The translations under genes were made by a program, and so were the position numbers. From Parasedimentitalea denitrificans (GTDB lineage Bacteria > Pseudomonadota > Alphaproteobacteria > Rhodobacterales > Rhodobacteraceae), in the NCBI RefSeq assembly GCF_011813015.1, contig NZ_QHLQ01000003.1:186001-250000 (forward strand): 64,000 nt of DNA. The letters run 5' to 3'. Every line of letters starts with the position of its first letter. Position 1 is the stretch's first letter. The notes under the pieces are model-generated. The model was not told where the DNA came from. It made no database searches and saw only the letters and a list, made by a program, of their open reading frames with translations. This document shows positions 16,711-27,736 of this stretch, one piece after another.

Positions 16711-16784
16711 AATGGGATCCTGCTTGCTTGTTTTCTTTCAGCCTATAAGGTCAACCGCCGCAACACTAGGCAAAGGCACGTAAG

Positions 16785-17705
16785 ATGGGTTGGAAAAGTG
16801 ACATTAAGACGGCCGCTGAACGGATAAACGGCCACATCCAGATCACGCCTACGCTGCAGGTCCAGGGATTTGGCCTGAACTACCCGATTGAGCTGAAACT
16901 AGAGCACATGCAGCACACCGGTAGTTTCAAGGCACGCGGTGCGTTTAACACGCTACTTAGCCAAGATGTGCCCGCTGCCGGGTTGGTGGCGGCCTCTGGT
17001 GGCAACCACGGGGCAGCAGTGGGATATGCGGCGCACAAACTAGGGCATCGCGCACGGATCTACGTTCCGGAAATGGCCGGCCCTGCCAAAATTGCACTGA
17101 TCAATAACTCGGGCGCTGACCTGCAAGTGGTCCCCGGCGCATATTCCAATGCGCTTGAGCTGGCCCAACAATACGAAGCCGAAACCGGCGCCATGCAGGT
17201 GCACGCCTATGACGCCCACGCCACGGTCGCAGGGCAAGGCACCTGTTTTGCCGAGTGGCAAGAACAGGGCTTGCAAGCCGACACCTTACTTATTGCCGTC
17301 GGCGGCGGTGGGTTGATCTCGGGCGCACTGGCCTGGTTTGACGGAAGCAAGAAGATTGTCGCCATTGAACCTGAAACATCCTGCGCCCTGAACGCCGCCC
17401 TTCAAGACCAGCACCCTGTCGATGTCGAGGTTTCAGGCGTTGCAGCAAACGCGCTAGGCGCCAAACGCATCGGCAACATCTGTTTCGATCTGGCCAAGTC
17501 GCAAAACACCACCTCTATCACTGTTACTGACACTGCGATCACCTCGGCCCAAAAAGCCCTGTGGATGCAGCACCGAATTCTAGTCGAGCCCGCAGGGGCA
17601 ACCGCATTAGCTGCCCTGATGTCAGGAGCTTACCAACCAGCCGAGGGTGAACGAATCGCGGTCCTGATTTGTGGCGGAAATATAGCCCCCGATCCCTTAG
17701 GATAG
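16785..17705 (+). CDS. Serine/threonine dehydratase (PLP fold-type II)
   Basis: The 306-residue enzyme has the PLP lysine at K49 in HTGSFKARGAFN, the substrate loop ASGGNHGAAVGYAA, the phosphate-binding VGGGGLISGAL and a C-terminal LVEPAGATALAAL with CGGN. It lacks the C-terminal ACT regulatory domains of biosynthetic IlvA. That suggests a catabolic dehydratase, or a racemase-like relative acting on serine or threonine. Exact substrate is open. The next gene is a GntR regulator 38 nt downstream on the same strand. Confidence 0.88.
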   Translation: MGWKSDIKTAAERINGHIQITPTLQVQGFGLNYPIELKLEHMQHTGSFKARGAFNTLLSQDVPAAGLVAASGGNHGAAVGYAAHKLGHRARIYVPEMAGPAKIALINNSGADLQVVPGAYSNALELAQQYEAETGAMQVHAYDAHATVAGQGTCFAEWQEQGLQADTLLIAVGGGGLISGALAWFDGSKKIVAIEPETSCALNAALQDQHPVDVEVSGVAANALGAKRIGNICFDLAKSQNTTSITVTDTAITSAQKALWMQHRILVEPAGATALAALMSGAYQPAEGERIAVLICGGNIAPDPLG

Positions 17706-17743
17706 CGCTTGCAGGCAGCTGGTTAGAATTTTATCTATAATCT

Positions 17744-18343
17744 ATGACAGCCAGAATTGCCGATTTCATCTACCACAACCTTAGCGAGCGCATCGTCGCG
17801 GGCGACCTACCTGCCGGAGAAAAACTGCGTCAGGACCATATCGCACGTGAGTTTGAAACCAGCCACGTGCCGGTACGCGAAGCCCTACTGCGGCTAGAGG
17901 CACACGGCTTGGCACAGTCGATTCCCAGGCGTGGAACACGGGTCACCGCGCAGGACCCTGACGAGATCCACGAAGTCATCGAAATGCGTATCTCGCTTGA
18001 GATCCTCGCACTCACCCATGCAGTCGCAAACCTAACCCAGCAAGACCTGGACGCGGCCGAGACAGCCCGTATTGCCTGTGATGATGCTGATGACATGGTG
18101 ACTTGGGAAAAGCTAAATCGCAGGTTTCATCGGGTAATTTTAACCCCCTGTGCAATGCCCAGACTACTCTCCGCGATTGACGATCTTCACATTGCCTCTG
18201 CCCGTCATTTATTCGCCAATTGGCAGCACCGATGGAGCCGCCGCACAGACAAAGATCACGCAGCAGTTGTCCAAGCCATGGTCCGCCGCGACGCCGCAAC
18301 CGCCTGCGAAATTCTCCGCCGTCACCTTCGACGCGTGCGATAA
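17744..18343 (+). CDS. GntR-family regulator with FCD domain
   Basis: The 199-residue protein has an N-terminal winged helix (ARIADFIYHNLSERIVAGDLPAGEKLRQDHIAREF, then SHVPVREALLRLEAHGL) and a C-terminal all-helical FCD ligand domain. The latter carries the VIEMRISLEILALTHAVA opening and a WEKLNRRFHRVI segment whose His belongs to the usual metal/ligand site. FCD regulators sense small carboxylates or amino acids. It probably controls the upstream dehydratase, judged from position only. Confidence 0.88.
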   Translation: MTARIADFIYHNLSERIVAGDLPAGEKLRQDHIAREFETSHVPVREALLRLEAHGLAQSIPRRGTRVTAQDPDEIHEVIEMRISLEILALTHAVANLTQQDLDAAETARIACDDADDMVTWEKLNRRFHRVILTPCAMPRLLSAIDDLHIASARHLFANWQHRWSRRTDKDHAAVVQAMVRRDAATACEILRRHLRRVR

Positions 18344-18415
18344 GGTTTTTCGTTGCCTTAATTATGACAATACCGTTAGTGATTGTAACTGCATGTCATT
18401 TTGAGGCGACTAACG

Positions 18416-18817
18416 GTGTATTACTTTAACTTCACGGTCACGGAATTTTTCGACTCTCACCCAGAAGGTGAGCGAACGCTAATCGACTCCCTCAATAAAG
18501 GTCTAACTCAGGCAGGTTTCATCTGCAATTTTCTGCCTCAAACGAACAACTCCACTCAACTTTGTGTTGTGAAGAACGGAACCACCTACCATATTGGCCA
18601 GCAGATCGAGAGAAAGACCTCGCCCAGCAAGGTTCTTATCGCTGTAAAGCACAATAGAAGCCCCGTTGATAAACTGCTGGGCCGCAACAAGCTTGCACCA
18701 CAGAACTACATAGAGAAAACGCTTCGCGACATACTCAAATCATTGCCCGACGTGTCCGACTTGCAGGAATCGCAGAGTTTCGAGGAAATTAAGGTCGATA
18801 ACGGTACATTCGCCTAA
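18416..18817 (+). CDS. Orphan hypothetical protein
   Basis: This is a 133-residue frame I do not recognise. I chose GTG 18416 because GAGG lies 9 nt upstream; TTG at 18401 would add five residues. It opens [20 protein letters not shown], contains a Lys/Arg-rich middle ([20 protein letters not shown]) and ends in an acidic helix ([19 protein letters not shown]). There is no signal peptide or membrane helix. Base use is visibly AT-richer than the neighbours, with many AA/TT codons. That could reflect recent acquisition. It stands between a GntR gene and dapD. Confidence 0.55.
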   Translation: MYYFNFTVTEFFDSHPEGERTLIDSLNKGLTQAGFICNFLPQTNNSTQLCVVKNGTTYHIGQQIERKTSPSKVLIAVKHNRSPVDKLLGRNKLAPQNYIEKTLRDILKSLPDVSDLQESQSFEEIKVDNGTFA

Positions 18818-18887
18818 ATCCGTCGATGACCTGACCAAAAATTGCCGCTATGAAAGCCCGAACCATTTTGTTTTCGGAGCTTACAAC

Positions 18888-19715
18888 ATGTCCAACGCCC
18901 AGCTGGAAACCGCGATCGAGGCCGCCTGGGAGGCGCGCGACACCATCTCACCCGCCACCAAGGGTGAGCAACGCGACGCGATTGAGGCCACACTGAATGC
19001 CCTCGACAGCGGCAAACTACGCGTTGCTGAAAAACTGGACAGCGGCGACTGGCATGTGAACCAGTGGGCCAAAAAGGCCGTACTTCTAGGCTTCCGCATC
19101 AAAGACATGGAACTTCAATCCGGCGGCCCGCAGGGCTCCAGCTGGTGGGATAAAGTCGACAGCAAATTTTCTGACTGGGGAGAAGCCGAATACAAAGCCG
19201 CTGGCTTTCGTTCGGTACCCAATGCCATCGTTCGCAAATCCGCCTTTGTTGCCCCCGGCGTGGTGCTGATGCCATCCTTTGTAAACCTCGGCGCCTATGT
19301 GGACGAAGGCACCATGGTCGACACCTGGGCCACCGTTGGCTCTTGTGCACAGATCGGTAAAAACGTGCACCTGTCCGGCGGCGTTGGCATCGGCGGCGTA
19401 CTGGAGCCTATGCAGGCAGGCCCAACTATTATCGAGGACAATTGCTTCATCGGTGCGCGCTCCGAAGTCGTCGAAGGCTGCATCATACGCGAAGGCGCGG
19501 TTCTTGGCATGGGCGTTTACATCGGCCAGTCGACCAAGATCGTCGACCGCGATACAGGCGAAGTCATGTACGGCGAAGTGCCACCCTATTCAGTTGTCGT
19601 GTCAGGATCCATGCCATCCAAGAACGGCGTCAGCCTGTACTGCGCGGTGATTGTGAAGCGTGTTGACGCCAAGACCCGTTCCAAAACAGGAATCAACGAG
19701 CTTCTGCGCGACTAA
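18888..19715 (+). CDS. dapD: Tetrahydrodipicolinate N-succinyltransferase
   Basis: It succinylates tetrahydrodipicolinate in the succinylase branch of diaminopimelate/lysine synthesis. The 275-residue protein has a helical N-terminal domain ([21 protein letters not shown]) and a left-handed beta-helix of hexapeptide repeats from about residue 110, with [59 protein letters not shown] and [14 protein letters not shown]. The length is normal. Its pathway partner dapE is about 15 kb away in this window. A strong terminator follows. Confidence 0.97.
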   Translation: MSNAQLETAIEAAWEARDTISPATKGEQRDAIEATLNALDSGKLRVAEKLDSGDWHVNQWAKKAVLLGFRIKDMELQSGGPQGSSWWDKVDSKFSDWGEAEYKAAGFRSVPNAIVRKSAFVAPGVVLMPSFVNLGAYVDEGTMVDTWATVGSCAQIGKNVHLSGGVGIGGVLEPMQAGPTIIEDNCFIGARSEVVEGCIIREGAVLGMGVYIGQSTKIVDRDTGEVMYGEVPPYSVVVSGSMPSKNGVSLYCAVIVKRVDAKTRSKTGINELLRD

Positions 19716-19736
19716 CATCTCGCGAAGCCTGAATAC

Positions 19737-19769
19737 AAAAAACGCGCCTCTAGAGGCGCGTTTTCTTTT
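19737..19769. terminator. Bidirectional terminator between dapD and hutU
   Basis: ACGCGCCTCT/AGAGGCGCGT is a perfect 20-nt palindrome (19742-19761) flanked by an A run on the left and TTTTCTTTT on the right. It can serve the convergent dapD and hut transcripts. Confidence 0.88.
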
Positions 19770-19791
19770 GGTAGATTAGCTTCTTGCCAGC

Positions 19792-21471
19792 TTACAGGAT
19801 GCCCGGCAGGTTCAAACCGTGCTCCCGGGCACAGTCCTTGGCAATGTCGTACCCTGCATCTGCATGACGCATGACACCGGTAGCCGGATCATTCCACAGC
19901 ACGCGACCAACGCGGCGGTCGGCGTCCTCGGAACCATCGCAACAAATCACCACACCTGAGTGCTGAGAAAAGCCCATTCCAACACCACCGCCATGGTGCA
20001 GCGACACCCAAGTCGCGCCTGAAGCAGTATTCAATAGCGCGTTGAGCAGCGGCCAGTCAGACACAGCGTCCGACCCATCTTTCATCGCCTCGGTTTCACG
20101 GTTGGGTGAGGCAACCGAGCCAGAATCAAGGTGGTCACGACCAATCACGACCGGCGCGGATAGTTCGCCGTTACGAACCATTTCGTTGAATGCGAGACCA
20201 GCCTTGTGGCGATCACCCAGACCAATCCAGCAAATCCGCGCTGGCAGACCTTGGAAGGCAATGCGCTCTTGCGCCATGTCCAGCCAGCGGTGCAGGTCTT
20301 TATTGTCTGGGAACAGCTCTTTCATCTTGGCGTCGGTCTTGCGGATATCCTCGGGATCGCCTGACAGCGCCGCCCAGCGGAAGGGGCCAATGCCACGACA
20401 GAACAGCGGGCGGATATAGGCCGGCACAAAACCAGGGAAGTCGAATGCGTTCCCCAGCCCTTCCTCCAGTGCCATCTGGCGGATGTTATTGCCGTAGTCC
20501 ACCGTGGGCACACCCATGGCGTGGAACTGGCACATTGCTTCAACCTGCACCTTCATGGATGCACGGGCGGCTTTTTCCACAGCTTTAGGGTCTTTTTCGC
20601 GCATGTCCTTCCACTGGGCCATGGTCCAGTTTTGCGGCAGATAGCCATTCACCGGATCATGGGCCGAGGTTTGGTCGGTCACGATATCGGGGCGGATATC
20701 ACCCGCTTCGGCACGGCGCTGCAGTTCGGGGAAAATGTCCGCAGCGTTGCCCAGCAGGCCAACCGATTTAGCCTCACCCGCAGCGGTCCAACGCTCGATC
20801 ATCTCCAGTGCTTCGTCCAGGGTTTCAGCCTTTTCATCCAAGTATTTGGTGCGCAGGCGAAAATCGATACTGTCGGGGTTACACTCAACGGCCAGACAGC
20901 AGGCCCCGGCAAACACAGCCGCCAAAGGTTGCGCGCCTCCCATGCCGCCCAGACCACCGGTCAGAATCCATTTGCCAGTCAGATCACCGCCGTAGTGCTG
21001 GCGCCCGGCTTCGGCAAAGGTTTCATAGGTGCCCTGAACAATGCCCTGTGTTCCGATATAGATCCACGAGCCAGCGGTCATCTGTCCGTACATCATCAGG
21101 CCCTTTTTATCGAGCTCGTTAAAGTGATCCCAATTGGCCCAGTGCGGCACCAGATTCGAGTTGGCAATCAAGACACGTGGCGCATCCTTGTGGGTCTGGA
21201 ACACGCCAACCGGCTTGCCCGACTGCACCATCAAGGTTTCGTCTTCTTCCAGATTGCGCAGGCTTTCGACAATCATGTCAAAGTCTTGCCAGGTCCGAGC
21301 GGCGCGGCCAATGCCACCGTACACCACCAGCTCATGCGGGTTTTCGGCCACGTCTGGGTGCAGGTTGTTCATCAGCATCCGCAGCGGCGCTTCGGTCAGC
21401 CAGGACTTGGCGGTGATCTCGGTACCGGTGGGTGGATAGATGTCGCGGGTGTTCTTGCGGGGATCGCTCAT
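19792..21471 (-). CDS. hutU: Urocanate hydratase
   Basis: It converts urocanate to imidazolonepropionate with tightly bound NAD+, step two of histidine breakdown. The protein has 559 residues, normal for the family. Landmarks are [63 protein letters not shown] and the Gly-rich [22 protein letters not shown] 21471 is chosen because GGAGG lies 8 nt upstream; it overlaps hutG by ATGA. It is last in hutI-hutH-hutG-hutU. Confidence 0.97.
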   Translation of the reverse strand: MSDPRKNTRDIYPPTGTEITAKSWLTEAPLRMLMNNLHPDVAENPHELVVYGGIGRAARTWQDFDMIVESLRNLEEDETLMVQSGKPVGVFQTHKDAPRVLIANSNLVPHWANWDHFNELDKKGLMMYGQMTAGSWIYIGTQGIVQGTYETFAEAGRQHYGGDLTGKWILTGGLGGMGGAQPLAAVFAGACCLAVECNPDSIDFRLRTKYLDEKAETLDEALEMIERWTAAGEAKSVGLLGNAADIFPELQRRAEAGDIRPDIVTDQTSAHDPVNGYLPQNWTMAQWKDMREKDPKAVEKAARASMKVQVEAMCQFHAMGVPTVDYGNNIRQMALEEGLGNAFDFPGFVPAYIRPLFCRGIGPFRWAALSGDPEDIRKTDAKMKELFPDNKDLHRWLDMAQERIAFQGLPARICWIGLGDRHKAGLAFNEMVRNGELSAPVVIGRDHLDSGSVASPNRETEAMKDGSDAVSDWPLLNALLNTASGATWVSLHHGGGVGMGFSQHSGVVICCDGSEDADRRVGRVLWNDPATGVMRHADAGYDIAKDCAREHGLNLPGIL

Positions 21472-22253
21472 GCTGCGGGCCTCCATGTCTGAAGATCAGT
21501 CAAAATTCGGGTGAGATGGGCGCGCAAAGCCTCTGCGCGCTCGGGTTGATAGGTCCACGGGGCGCTTTCCTGACAGTACGTCGCCTGCGCCAGTTCCATC
21601 TGGATCGCATGCAGGCCATCAGCCGGGCGGCCATAATGACGGGTGGTCCAGCCGCCCTTGAAGCGGCCATTCAGGACCGAGGTATAGCCTTCGGCAGCCG
21701 AGCAATGGGCTACTGTCATCGCCTCGATTCCCGGATCACAAGTTGCACCAAGGTTGGTGCCCACGTTGAAATCTGGAAGGCGGCCATCGAACAGGAATGG
21801 AATGTCACCGCGGATCGAGTGGCTATCATAAAGGATCGCAAAGCCATGGATTGCCTTTACCCGTTCCAGCTCAGCCATCAGCGCAGCGTGGTAAGGCGCG
21901 TGATAGGAATCACGGCGGCGGATGATTTCAGCCTCGTCCGGTTCAGCGCCATCACGATAGATCCCCTGCCCGTCAAAGTCCGTGAGCGGGCACAGGGTGG
22001 TGGTGTTCTGACCGGGATAGAGGCTCACCCCTGCCGGGTCGCGGTTTACGTCGATCACATAGCGGTGGATCGGCGTGCGGACCGTGGTGACGTCCTCAAC
22101 CACGCCATCATACAGGGTATGAATATGCCAATCGGTATCAGCCAGCGCACGACCGGTTTCGTTCAGGGTCTCCCAAACCTCGGGGGGAACATCGGTACCG
22201 GTGTGGGGCAGACCCAGCACCAGTGGGCTATTGCCCTGTGTGACTTCGATCAT
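21468..22253 (-). CDS. hutG: N-formylglutamate deformylase
   Basis: It hydrolyses N-formylglutamate to glutamate and formate. At 261 residues it shows the FGase pattern: [54 protein letters not shown], a [16 protein letters not shown] metal/active-site segment and [13 protein letters not shown]. With HutF in the same locus this marks the five-step histidine pathway, not the four-step HutG-formiminoglutamase one. It overlaps hutU and hutH by 4 nt each. Confidence 0.95.
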   Translation of the reverse strand: MIEVTQGNSPLVLGLPHTGTDVPPEVWETLNETGRALADTDWHIHTLYDGVVEDVTTVRTPIHRYVIDVNRDPAGVSLYPGQNTTTLCPLTDFDGQGIYRDGAEPDEAEIIRRRDSYHAPYHAALMAELERVKAIHGFAILYDSHSIRGDIPFLFDGRLPDFNVGTNLGATCDPGIEAMTVAHCSAAEGYTSVLNGRFKGGWTTRHYGRPADGLHAIQMELAQATYCQESAPWTYQPERAEALRAHLTRILTDLQTWRPAA

Positions 22254-23773
22254 TTCGCCACCTCTAGCCCGGCGGCCGTGGCCACCTGCCCGTCGCGCAC
22301 CATCTGGCTGGCGATTTCGATCTCGGGTGCCAAATAACGATCCTCGCCTAGCGTTGGCACCTGGCCCCGCAGCATGGCGATCACGTCTTGCAGCTTGGTC
22401 GAGGTTGCCAATGGCGCACGGGCCTCAACCCCCTGCGCCGAGCACAGCATCTCGACCCCCAGAATCACCGACAGGTTTGCGTTCATCTTGGTCAGGCGCA
22501 GCGCACCATGCGCGGCCATGGACACGTGGTCCTCTTGGTTGGCGGATGTCGGCGTGCTGTCGGTCACACAGGGGTTGGCAAGGTGCTTGTTCTCGCTCAT
22601 CAATGCGGCGGTTGTGACTTCGGCAATCATAAAGCCCGAGTTCAGGCCGGGATCAGGCGTCAGGAACGGCGGCAGATCATAGCTAAGCGTTGGGTCCACC
22701 ATCAGCGCCACGCGGCGTTGGGCAATGGCACCAATCTCGGCCACAGCCAGCGCGATCTGATCGGCGGCAAAGCCAACGTATTCGGCGTGGAAGTTGCCGC
22801 CTGATACGATACGGCCTTCGTTCACCAGAACCAGCGGATTGTCGGTGACAGCGTTGGCCTCGATTTCCAGTGTTTTGGCGGCCATGCGTAGCACGTCCAG
22901 CGCCGCGCCAACCACCTGTGGCTGACAGCGGATGCAGTATGGATCCTGCACACGAGTGTCGTCTTCGCGATGACTTTCGCGAATTTCCGACCCTTCCATG
23001 ATACCCCGCATTTCACGTGCCACGTCGATCTGCCCAGCGTGACCGCGCAGGGAGTGAATGTCAGCCAGCAACGGCGCGGTTGATCCCATGATGGCGTCAG
23101 TTGTCAGCGAGGCAATCACCATCGAGGCCTCGGCCATGCGCCAGGCGTCAAACAGGCCAGCCAGCGCACAGGCGGTGGAAAACTGGGTGCCGTTGATCAG
23201 GCCCAGACCCTCTTTAGGGCCCAGCACAATCGGCTCTAACCTGGCCTTTTTCAACGCCTCGGCGCTGGACATGCGCCGGCCATCAAATGTGGCCTCTCCC
23301 GCGCCAATCATTGCGGCGGCCATATGGGCCAGCGGGGCCAGATCACCCGATGCGCCAACCGAGCCCTGCGATGGAATCACCGGGATCACGCCATGGGCCA
23401 GCATCTGCTGGATCTGGTCGATCACCAGCCAACGCACGCCCGATGCCCCACGCCCCAGCGACAGCAGTTTCAGCGTCATCATCAGGCGGGTTTTGTCTTC
23501 AGGCAGGGCCTCGCCCACGCCACAGCAATGCGACAGGATCAAGTTGCGCTGCAGGGTGGCGGTGTCTTTGGGGGCGATCTTTTTGCTGGCGAGTTTGCCA
23601 AAGCCAGTGTTGATCCCATATACAGCCTCGTCCCCAGCAGCAGCTTGGGCGACCATTTCGGCGGCGGCCTCGACACCCGGGCGGGCGCTGTCATCCAGCT
23701 GCGCCGGGGTCAGGTTTCGAAAGACATCGTTGAGCGTGGCCAAAGTCACCGCGCCGGGAAGAAGTGAGATCAT
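22250..23773 (-). CDS. hutH: Histidine ammonia-lyase
   Basis: It removes ammonia from histidine to give urocanate. The 507-residue protein has the Ala-Ser-Gly triplet that forms the MIO cofactor in [16 protein letters not shown], with [11 protein letters not shown], the [13 protein letters not shown] helix, [12 protein letters not shown] and [13 protein letters not shown]. All are family landmarks. It overlaps both hutG and hutI by 4 nt, so translation is coupled. Confidence 0.97.
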   Translation of the reverse strand: MISLLPGAVTLATLNDVFRNLTPAQLDDSARPGVEAAAEMVAQAAAGDEAVYGINTGFGKLASKKIAPKDTATLQRNLILSHCCGVGEALPEDKTRLMMTLKLLSLGRGASGVRWLVIDQIQQMLAHGVIPVIPSQGSVGASGDLAPLAHMAAAMIGAGEATFDGRRMSSAEALKKARLEPIVLGPKEGLGLINGTQFSTACALAGLFDAWRMAEASMVIASLTTDAIMGSTAPLLADIHSLRGHAGQIDVAREMRGIMEGSEIRESHREDDTRVQDPYCIRCQPQVVGAALDVLRMAAKTLEIEANAVTDNPLVLVNEGRIVSGGNFHAEYVGFAADQIALAVAEIGAIAQRRVALMVDPTLSYDLPPFLTPDPGLNSGFMIAEVTTAALMSENKHLANPCVTDSTPTSANQEDHVSMAAHGALRLTKMNANLSVILGVEMLCSAQGVEARAPLATSTKLQDVIAMLRGQVPTLGEDRYLAPEIEIASQMVRDGQVATAAGLEVAK

Positions 23774-24984
23774 AGTTCACCTTGATAGATACGTGAGTGA
23801 AGCGGGTTGAAGCCGATGCGATAGGCCAGTTCACCCGGAGATTTTACATTCCAAACCGCCAGATCCGCGCGCATGCCGGGGGCGATTTGGCCCACATCGG
23901 TCAGGCCCAGCGCCTGTGCAGCGTTACGGGTGACGCCGACCAATGCTTCCTCGGGTGTCATGCGGAACAGGGTGCAGCCCATGTTCATCGTCAACAATAA
24001 CGAGGTCATGGGCGAAGAGCCGGGATTGCAGTCGGTGGCCAGCGCCATGGGTACGCCGTGCTTGCGGAAATGCTCAATCGGCGGGGCCTGGACCTCGCGG
24101 ATGGTGTAAAAAGCGCCGGGCAGGATAACAGCAACCGAGCCTGACTGGGCCATGGCCTTGGCGTCGTCTTCGGTGGCGTATTCCACGTGATCCACGGACA
24201 GCGCGCCGTATTTCGCAGCCAGCAATGTGCCTCCCTGATGGCTCAGCTGTTCGGCGTGGAGTTTGACCGGGATGCCCAGCTCCTGCGCCACCTTGAACAC
24301 CCGTTCGATCTGATCGGGCATAAAGGCGATGCCTTCGCAGAAGCCATCCACCGCATCCACCAGCCCCTCGGCATGGGCGGCGTGCAGGGTTGGGTTGCAG
24401 ACTTCTTCAATATAGGCGTCATCCCTGCCCTTGTACTCGGCTGGGGTGGCATGGGCGCCCAGGAAAGTGGTCTTGATCTGAACAGGGCGCAGCTCGCCCA
24501 GTCGACGGGCGGCGCGCAGCATGTTCAGCTCGGTTTCACGGTCCAGCCCGTAGCCTGATTTCACCTCAACCACTGTGGTGCCCTCGGCAATCAGCGCATC
24601 AAGACGTGGCAGCGCCGTGGCAACCAGTTCATCTAGCGAGGCGGCGCGGGTGGCCGAAACGGTTGAGACAATGCCACCGCCCGCACGGGCGACTTCCTCA
24701 TAGGACGCACCGTTCAGACGCATCTCAAACTCCATCGCGCGATCACCGCCAAACACCACATGGGTGTGGCAGTCGATCAGCGCCGGGGTGACAAGACGAC
24801 CGTCCAGATCGCGGGCTTCCCACTTGGCATAACTCGCGGGCAGATCTGATTCTGGCCCAACCCACTGAATAGTGCCGTCCAACACCACCACAGCACCTGC
24901 CGTGATCAGACCATAGGGGCCTGATTCGGGGATCATGGTGGCCAATTTGGCGTTTTTCAGAACGTAGTTAGATGTTTGCGTCAT
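23770..24984 (-). CDS. hutI: Imidazolonepropionase
   Basis: It opens the imidazolone ring to formiminoglutamate. The 404-residue amidohydrolase has the metal motif [12 protein letters not shown], the [15 protein letters not shown] lysine/glutamate stretch, [25 protein letters not shown] and [13 protein letters not shown] chose ATG 24984 ([14 protein letters not shown]), with GAGGG just upstream; the open frame extends to 25068 across the promoter. It is the first gene of the minus-strand hut operon, divergent from hutF. Confidence 0.96.
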   Translation of the reverse strand: MTQTSNYVLKNAKLATMIPESGPYGLITAGAVVVLDGTIQWVGPESDLPASYAKWEARDLDGRLVTPALIDCHTHVVFGGDRAMEFEMRLNGASYEEVARAGGGIVSTVSATRAASLDELVATALPRLDALIAEGTTVVEVKSGYGLDRETELNMLRAARRLGELRPVQIKTTFLGAHATPAEYKGRDDAYIEEVCNPTLHAAHAEGLVDAVDGFCEGIAFMPDQIERVFKVAQELGIPVKLHAEQLSHQGGTLLAAKYGALSVDHVEYATEDDAKAMAQSGSVAVILPGAFYTIREVQAPPIEHFRKHGVPMALATDCNPGSSPMTSLLLTMNMGCTLFRMTPEEALVGVTRNAAQALGLTDVGQIAPGMRADLAVWNVKSPGELAYRIGFNPLHSRIYQGEL

Positions 24985-25033
24985 TGCACCCTCGCAAATC
25001 TCTTGATGCGGGAAAGGTATGGGATTAAAGTTA

Positions 25034-25049
25034 TTATGTCTATACATAA
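25034..25049. promoter_or_regulatory. HutC-type operator between hutI and hutF
   Basis: TTATGTCTATACATAA has six-base inverted arms, TTATGT and ACATAA, in the 74-nt gap between divergent hutI and hutF, 9 nt before the hutF start. HutC of the GntR/UTRA family is known to bind palindromes with a TGTA/TACA core in such gaps, and a hutC gene is in the locus. Assignment is by position and symmetry. Confidence 0.6.
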
Positions 25050-25058
25050 GAGGGTCAG

Positions 25059-26426
25059 ATGCAGACAATATTCGCCAAGCGCGCCTATACCCATTCCGGC
25101 TGGGTCCACGATCTGCGGCTGAGCCATGACGGCGGGCGGATTACCGCGCTGTCAGCCAATGCAGCGGCTGAGGCCGGGGATGTTCTGGTCGATACCCTGC
25201 TGCCCTCGCTAGGCAATCTGCACTCGCACGGTTTCCAACGCGCCATGGCCGGGATGACCGAGGTGCGCGCGGCGGGACGGGACAGTTTCTGGACCTGGCG
25301 CACGCTGATGTATCAGTTTGTCGATCACATCACCCCAGAGCAGTATCAAGCCATTGCTGCGCTGGTGTTTATGGAGATGCAAGAGGCGGGATATGCATCC
25401 GTGGGGGAGTTCCACTATGTCCACCACCAGCCCGGCGGACAGCGCTATGATGCGGTCAGCGAGCTGAGCCAGCGGGTGTTTGCCGCCGCTGCAGAAACCG
25501 GGATTGGCCTGACCCATCTGCCGGTGTTGTATAGCTATGGCGGCGCTGGTCGAACTGAACTGAATGGCGGGCAATTGCGGTTTGGAAATTCGGTGGATCA
25601 GTTCAGCGAACTGGTTGCGCAGGCGCGCGAGGTTGCGGCAAGCACCCTGCCCCAAGACGCCAAGGTTGGCATCGCCCCCCACAGCCTGCGCGCCACCTGC
25701 CCCGAGGATCTGGATAAGGTGTTGGGTATTCAGGCGGGCAATCCGGTGCATATCCACATCTCGGAACAGCCCAAAGAAGTCGCCGATGTTCAGGCCTGGC
25801 TGGGTGCCCGTCCTGTCGAGTGGTTGCTGCAGAACGCACCGGTAGATCAAAACTGGTGCCTGATCCACGCCACCCACATGACCAGCAACGAGACCCGCGA
25901 CATGGCCAAGTCTGGCGCTATTGCCGGCCTCTGCCCGATTACCGAGGCGAACTTGGGCGATGGGCCATTCAACGGCGTTGAGTATCTGGCCCATGGTGGG
26001 TCCTTTGGGATTGGGTCGGATTCCAACGTTCGGATCTCGCTGCCCGAGGAACTGCGAACACTGGAGTATTCGCAGCGACTGCGCGACCTGAGCCGCAATG
26101 TGATTATTCCCGGCGAAGGGCCAGTTGGCGAGGCGCTGTATCTGGGCGCAGCCAAGGGTGGCGCACAGGCACTGGGTCGCGATGCGGGGCGGATCGAGGT
26201 TGGTGCGTTGGCTGATTTGGTAGCGATTGACAGCGATGTTCCAGCCCTATGCGCATTGCGTGATGATCAGATTCTGGACGGGCTGTGCTTTACCGCTGGG
26301 GATGAAACGGTTACTGACCTGTGGTCAGCTGGGCGTCATCAGGTTCAGGATGGACAGCACGTTGCGCGGGACAGCATCGTGGCGAACTACAAAGAGGCAG
26401 TCAGCAGCTTGCTGTCGGCGCTCTAG
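25059..26426 (+). CDS. hutF: Formimidoylglutamate deiminase
   Basis: It deaminates formiminoglutamate to N-formylglutamate, the substrate of HutG. The 455-residue amidohydrolase shows [18 protein letters not shown] (metal His-x-His), [49 protein letters not shown] and the [17 protein letters not shown] segment with the catalytic aspartate. It is transcribed alone on the plus strand. Its stop codon interlocks with that of hutD in a shared CTAG. Confidence 0.95.
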   Translation: MQTIFAKRAYTHSGWVHDLRLSHDGGRITALSANAAAEAGDVLVDTLLPSLGNLHSHGFQRAMAGMTEVRAAGRDSFWTWRTLMYQFVDHITPEQYQAIAALVFMEMQEAGYASVGEFHYVHHQPGGQRYDAVSELSQRVFAAAAETGIGLTHLPVLYSYGGAGRTELNGGQLRFGNSVDQFSELVAQAREVAASTLPQDAKVGIAPHSLRATCPEDLDKVLGIQAGNPVHIHISEQPKEVADVQAWLGARPVEWLLQNAPVDQNWCLIHATHMTSNETRDMAKSGAIAGLCPITEANLGDGPFNGVEYLAHGGSFGIGSDSNVRISLPEELRTLEYSQRLRDLSRNVIIPGEGPVGEALYLGAAKGGAQALGRDAGRIEVGALADLVAIDSDVPALCALRDDQILDGLCFTAGDETVTDLWSAGRHQVQDGQHVARDSIVANYKEAVSSLLSAL

Positions 26427-26956
26427 ATCGGTGTAAATTGGATCACGAGAACCACCCCGTCATCGGACAATACACCGGTGGCGGGGGCATCTAGAACCAG
26501 TCCTTGCTGCACCCCAAATACGCCTTGTGACCCCATGTCCAACTGGCCTGCTAGGACAAACAAAACCTTCTCTCCGCCCTCCAGCCCTATCGATTCCCCT
26601 TCAACAATACTGGCCTGCGCCTGAGTGAGTTGCGGATTAAAGATCACGTTGAAAGCCTGACACGGACCGTCGGTCAATGTTGCGTTCAGTATCAGGCCAC
26701 CATCGAATTCAACGGGTTTAAGCGGTTTCGCCACGTATTCACTGTTGGTTCCACTCAGTTTCAAGCCGTGTCCTGTTGCAATCGTGTGAATACGCGATAA
26801 ACCCGGGAAGGTCGAAAATGCACCATCTTGAGCAATGTCGGCAAAGCTGAGCCGCCAGACCATTTGCCCCTGTTCGGATCGCTGAGCTAACTCTCGCGTT
26901 GTGCCGCGGCCATTTTTCCATGGTGCCGGAGCAATTTCATCCACCGAGAAGCGCAT
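26423..26956 (-). CDS. hutD: HutD family protein
   Basis: This is a 177-residue cupin-like protein. The family opening is visible (APAPWKNGRGTTRELAQ), then WRLSFADIAQDGAFSTFPGLSR, a GLKL strand, CQAFNVIFNP and a C-terminal ALVL-type cupin strand. In Pseudomonas HutD has been proposed to limit hut expression, perhaps by binding formylglutamate or a related intermediate. ATG 26956 has AAGGA 6 nt upstream. It converges with hutF and is divergent from hutC. Confidence 0.92.
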   Translation of the reverse strand: MRFSVDEIAPAPWKNGRGTTRELAQRSEQGQMVWRLSFADIAQDGAFSTFPGLSRIHTIATGHGLKLSGTNSEYVAKPLKPVEFDGGLILNATLTDGPCQAFNVIFNPQLTQAQASIVEGESIGLEGGEKVLFVLAGQLDMGSQGVFGVQQGLVLDAPATGVLSDDGVVLVIQFTPI

Positions 26957-26979
26957 CGAGTTTCCTTTGCAATCACAAT

Positions 26980-26994
26980 TTAATGCAGACATAA
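26980..26994. promoter_or_regulatory. Possible second HutC site between hutD and hutC
   Basis: The right half of TTAATGCAGACATAA equals the half-site AGACATAA of the hutI-hutF operator read on the other strand. The left half is degenerate. It lies 40 nt before the hutC start in the hutD-hutC divergent gap, where autoregulation would be expected. Confidence 0.35.
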
Positions 26995-27034
26995 TGCAAT
27001 TAAGTCTGAGCTAATACTAGCCGTGGAGCACCCC

Positions 27035-27736
27035 GTGTCAGAGCAAAAAAGAACCGGCTTCCAAGAAGTCCGCGACGAGGTGTTGCAACGGATCGAGGAT
27101 AGGGTCTGGCCGCAGGGGGCGTTGCTGCCAACCGAGCTGGAGCTGGCGGCCGAGTTTGGCTGTGCTCGCGCCACGGTGAACCGGGCACTACGAGAGCTGG
27201 CCGAGCGTGGCATCATAGATCGCAAACGCAAAAGTGGTACTCGGGTTGCCGTGACACCGGTAAAGCAAGCCAAGCTGGACATCGCGGTGATGCGCAAGCA
27301 GGTCGAAGAGATGAACGCCACCTATCGCTATGCGCTGGTCAAACGGCAGCAGATCACCGCGCCGGCCTGGTTATCGTCACAGTTGAGTTTGCCAGCCGAC
27401 GCGCAGGTTTTGCATCTGCATTGCATGCATTATGCCGACAACCGGCCGCTTCAGTTTGAGGAACGCTGGATAAACATTGCGGCGGTGCCCGAGGTGGTTG
27501 AGGCCGATTTTGAAAGCGTTGGTCCAAACGAATGGCTGCTGGCAGAGGTGCCATTTTCCAATGCCGAGATTGCGTTTTCCGCCGTGGCAGCCAGTGATCA
27601 GCTGGCGGAATTCCTGACCTGCACGACAAACACGCCGCTGTTCCAGATGGAGCGCACCACCTGGTTTCAACAGCAACCTGTGACCTTTGTCAGGATGACA
27701 TTCCATCCCGGATACCGGATGAGCACGCGCTATTGA
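27035..27736 (+). CDS. hutC: Histidine-utilisation repressor, GntR/UTRA
   Basis: The 233-residue regulator has an N-terminal winged helix (FQEVRDEVLQRIEDRVWPQGALLPTEL, then CARATVNRALRELAERGIIDRKRKSGTRV) and a C-terminal UTRA effector domain (LHLHCMHYADNRPLQFEERWIN). It ends MTFHPGYRMSTRY, a typical UTRA tail. HutC is induced by urocanate. I chose GTG 27035 (GGAG 6 nt upstream); GTG 27023 is an alternative. It is divergent from hutD, with a candidate operator between them. Confidence 0.92.
   Translation: MSEQKRTGFQEVRDEVLQRIEDRVWPQGALLPTELELAAEFGCARATVNRALRELAERGIIDRKRKSGTRVAVTPVKQAKLDIAVMRKQVEEMNATYRYALVKRQQITAPAWLSSQLSLPADAQVLHLHCMHYADNRPLQFEERWINIAAVPEVVEADFESVGPNEWLLAEVPFSNAEIAFSAVAASDQLAEFLTCTTNTPLFQMERTTWFQQQPVTFVRMTFHPGYRMSTRY

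Noticed and set aside
20521..21492. Long plus-strand frame opposite hutU
   Set aside because: It is a shadow of the urocanate hydratase gene, caused by the GC-rich third positions. The minus-strand protein is unmistakable.
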